Of a stretch of 64,000 nucleotides of DNA, positions 62,109 to 64,000 are shown piece after piece. This stretch comes from Flavobacteriaceae bacterium NBU2973. Its GTDB lineage: Bacteria; Bacteroidota; Bacteroidia; Flavobacteriales; Flavobacteriaceae. The notes beneath the pieces are model-generated. The model searched no databases. It worked only from the letters and a program-made list of their open reading frames with translations, and was not told the DNA's origin. Each line of letters begins with the position of its first letter. The stretch's first letter is position 1. Both the position numbers and the translations under genes were made by a program. Location of the stretch: positions 1-64,000 of the forward strand of contig JAOEIQ010000009.1 in assembly GCA_026162565.1 (NCBI GenBank), written 5' to 3'.

Positions 62109-63032
62109 ATGAATTATACTTTGCATCAGCTAGAAATTTTCTTGAAAGTGTCTGAATTAAAAAGTGTTACAAAAGCTTCTGAAGCTCTTTATTTAACTCA
62201 ACCTGCTGTTTCTATTCAGTTAAAAAAATTTCAAGATCAGTTCAATATACCTTTGTTTGAAGTGGTAGGTCGAAAGATTTATATAACAGACTTTGGTGAT
62301 GAAATTGCCATGGCGGCAAAAAAAATATTAGCAGAAGTTGAAGCCATTAATTATAAAGCACTTTCTTTTCAAGGGGAGATTGCTGGTAAATTAAAAATTG
62401 CAATAGTTTCTACTGCAAAATATGCTTTACCGTATTTTATTTCAGACTTTATTAACTCTAATAGGGGTGTTGATCTAAATATGGATGTGACTAATAAGTC
62501 TTCTGTTATAAGTGCTTTAGAAAATAATGAAGTGGATTTTGCTATGGTATCAACTATTCCAAAACATCTAAAGGTAAATCGTATTGAATTAATGGAAAAT
62601 AAACTCTACATGGTAGGTCCAAAAGATTATAAATTAAAATCGAAATATTTATCAATATCTGAAATGCAGAAATTACCTCTAATATATAGGGAACGGGGTT
62701 CTGCTACACGTTTGGCAATGGAAAGTTTTATTGAGTCGCGAAAGGTATCAACATACAAAACGATGGAGTTAACCTCTAATGAAGCATTAAAACAAGCTGT
62801 GCTATCTGGTTTAGGGTTTTCAATTATGCCATTAATTGGTATTAAAAATGCATTGGCTAATAATGATCTTCAAATAATACCTGTTAAAGGTCTACCTATA
62901 ATTACTAATTGGTGTTTAATATGGTTAAGCACTAAAAAGCTTTCGCCTGTAGCAGAAAAATTATTAGAGCATATAAGTGCTAATAAAGTTAATGTTATTG
63001 AAAAACAATTTGATTATCTAAAGAATTATTAA
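62109..63032 (+). CDS. LysR family transcriptional regulator
   Basis: The 307-residue protein has an N-terminal winged helix (FLKVSELKSVTKASEALYLT, QPAVSIQLKKFQ), a linker helix and a LysR substrate-binding domain (KLKIAIVSTAKYALPYFI, FAMVSTIP, SNEALKQAVLSGLGFSIMPL). It is closest in style to the CbbR/CmpR branch, which in autotrophs controls carbon-fixation and bicarbonate-uptake genes. It is divergent from the SbtA-like unit with 82 bases between starts, so it probably regulates that unit. A terminator follows at once. Confidence 0.92.
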   Translation: MNYTLHQLEIFLKVSELKSVTKASEALYLTQPAVSIQLKKFQDQFNIPLFEVVGRKIYITDFGDEIAMAAKKILAEVEAINYKALSFQGEIAGKLKIAIVSTAKYALPYFISDFINSNRGVDLNMDVTNKSSVISALENNEVDFAMVSTIPKHLKVNRIELMENKLYMVGPKDYKLKSKYLSISEMQKLPLIYRERGSATRLAMESFIESRKVSTYKTMELTSNEALKQAVLSGLGFSIMPLIGIKNALANNDLQIIPVKGLPIITNWCLIWLSTKKLSPVAEKLLEHISANKVNVIEKQFDYLKNY

Positions 63033-63033
63033 T

Positions 63034-63069
63034 TAAAAAAACCTCAAAGCTTTCTTTGAGGTTTTTTTA
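63034..63069. terminator. bidirectional terminator between the LysR gene and pnp
   Basis: AAAAAAACCTCAAAG pairs perfectly with CTTTGAGGTTTTTTT around CTTT. A-runs and T-runs on both sides allow action in both directions between the convergent genes. Confidence 0.93.
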
Positions 63070-63086
63070 ATTGTTGAGAAAAATAT

Positions 63087-64000
63087 TTAATCTTCTTTTC
63101 TATCCTGTCTGGGCTTTCTATCTTCACGTCTGTTATCACGATTGCGATTGTCTCTACCTCTGTTATCTCTTCCACGATTGTTGTTATCGCGTTTTGGTCT
63201 ATCTTCCCAACCTTCTGGTTTTGGTAAGATGGCTTTACGAGATACTTTTTCTTTCTTGGTTCTAGAATCAATTCCAAAGTATTTTACATCAAAAATATCT
63301 CCCATATTCACCACGTCAGAGACATTTTCTGTACGTTCCCAAGCCAATTCGCTTACATGAAGTAATACTTCATTTCCAGGAGCTTCTGTATATTCTACTA
63401 CAGCACCAAAATCAAGCATCTTAATGACTTTTACTTCGTAGATGCTTCCTACTTCTGGTTTAAAGGTAAGTGAATCAATTTTAGCTAATACAGCATCAAT
63501 TCCCTCTTGGTTAGTACCTAGAATCTCTACTATACCTTCTCCAGTAACAGGGTCCTCGTTAATAACAATGGTTGTGCCTGTTTCTTTCTGTAGCTCTTGT
63601 ATTACTTTTCCACCAGGACCGATAAAAGCACCGATGAGATCATTTGGTAATGTAGCATTTACCATTTTTGGGGCATGAGGCTTAACGTCTTCATTAGGTT
63701 GTGCAATTGTATCTGTCAATTTGCTTAAGATGTGTAAACGTCCATCTCTTGCTTGAATCAATGCTTTTACTAAAATCTCATAAGATAATCCCTTGATTTT
63801 AATATCCATTTGCGTAGCAGTAATACCATCTGCAGTTCCAGTGACTTTAAAGTCCATGTCACCTAGATGATCTTCGTCACCTAGTATGTCAGAAAGAACC
63901 GCATACTTATTACCATCAGAAATCAATCCCATAGCGATACCAGATACAGGTTTCTTTAATTGAATACCAGCATCCATTAGTGCCATGGTACCAGAACATA
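63087..64000 (-). CDS. pnp: polyribonucleotide nucleotidyltransferase, C-terminal part
   Basis: PNPase degrades RNA 3' to 5' with phosphate. The frame is open to the window edge; CSGT precedes the internal Met of [20 protein letters not shown], so the start lies outside. Visible are the end of the second RNase PH domain ([15 protein letters not shown]), the KH domain with [16 protein letters not shown], the S1 domain ([20 protein letters not shown]) and a basic Arg/Asp/Asn-rich tail ([17 protein letters not shown]). The tail may bind RNA. Confidence 0.95.
   Translation of the reverse strand, partial: CSGTMALMDAGIQLKKPVSGIAMGLISDGNKYAVLSDILGDEDHLGDMDFKVTGTADGITATQMDIKIKGLSYEILVKALIQARDGRLHILSKLTDTIAQPNEDVKPHAPKMVNATLPNDLIGAFIGPGGKVIQELQKETGTTIVINEDPVTGEGIVEILGTNQEGIDAVLAKIDSLTFKPEVGSIYEVKVIKMLDFGAVVEYTEAPGNEVLLHVSELAWERTENVSDVVNMGDIFDVKYFGIDSRTKKEKVSRKAILPKPEGWEDRPKRDNNNRGRDNRGRDNRNRDNRREDRKPRQDRKED

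Overview
The window is AT-rich DNA from a member of the Flavobacteriaceae (Bacteroidota). The evidence is the gene content: the gliding/type IX secretion genes gldJ, porU and porV, a T9SS type A sorting domain, a short primary sigma factor without region 1.1, lipoproteins with the lipobox pattern of this phylum, TAnnTTTG promoter boxes, and a dcw cluster of flavobacterial type. It reads as chromosomal backbone with a few small accessory patches. I see no insertion sequence, prophage or CRISPR array.

Layout. 1-70: 3' end of a 5S rRNA gene and its terminator. 200-8900: a small frameshifted membrane gene, acyl-CoA dehydrogenase, anmK, a Glu/Leu/Phe/Val-type dehydrogenase, nhaD, and an exbB-exbD-tonB-folC run. 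8978-10701: tRNA-Val, a GIY-YIG nuclease gene and a stand-alone murF. 10766-17908: gldJ divergent from porU-porV. 17982-21244: cdd, pdhA and pdhC (E2). 21312-27507: an accessory module with a histidine kinase, a LuxR-type response regulator, a hydrolase, a lipoprotein and an ELWxxDGT/T9SS protein, with four similar palindromes upstream of its genes. 27538-38012: peptidase, SDR, porin-like protein, SprT, manC, DUF389, an Mla-type ABC pair, a PafA-type phosphatase, engB and a hydrolase. 38239-53826: the dcw cluster mraZ-rsmH-ftsL-ftsI-murE-mraY-murD-ftsW-murG-murC-ftsQ-ftsA-ftsZ, ending at a strong terminator, then a yqeY-like gene. 54351-54889: an unusual patch with half a tRNA-Arg, a palindrome, a broken GIY-YIG gene, the complete tRNA-Arg and a 48-bp tandem repeat. 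54935-64000: a HupE/His-rich DUF4198-like pair, an MtfA-like peptidase with a GIY-YIG protein, a BLUF photoreceptor coupled to rpe, rpoD, an SbtA-type transporter group with a divergent LysR gene, and the 3' part of pnp.

How the genes fit together. The dcw cluster plus murF and anmK covers most of cytoplasmic peptidoglycan synthesis and recycling and the core of the divisome. GldJ, PorU and PorV belong to type IX secretion, and the ELWxxDGT protein at 25724 carries the tail that PorU-type sortases act on. The most noteworthy signals are: the 289-bp unit of half tRNA-Arg plus GIY-YIG; the recurring ACTACC-N6-GGTAGT palindromes around the two-component locus; copies of a REP-like sequence read in frame inside both flexible linkers of the pyruvate dehydrogenase E2; and a BLUF domain translationally coupled to ribulose-phosphate epimerase.
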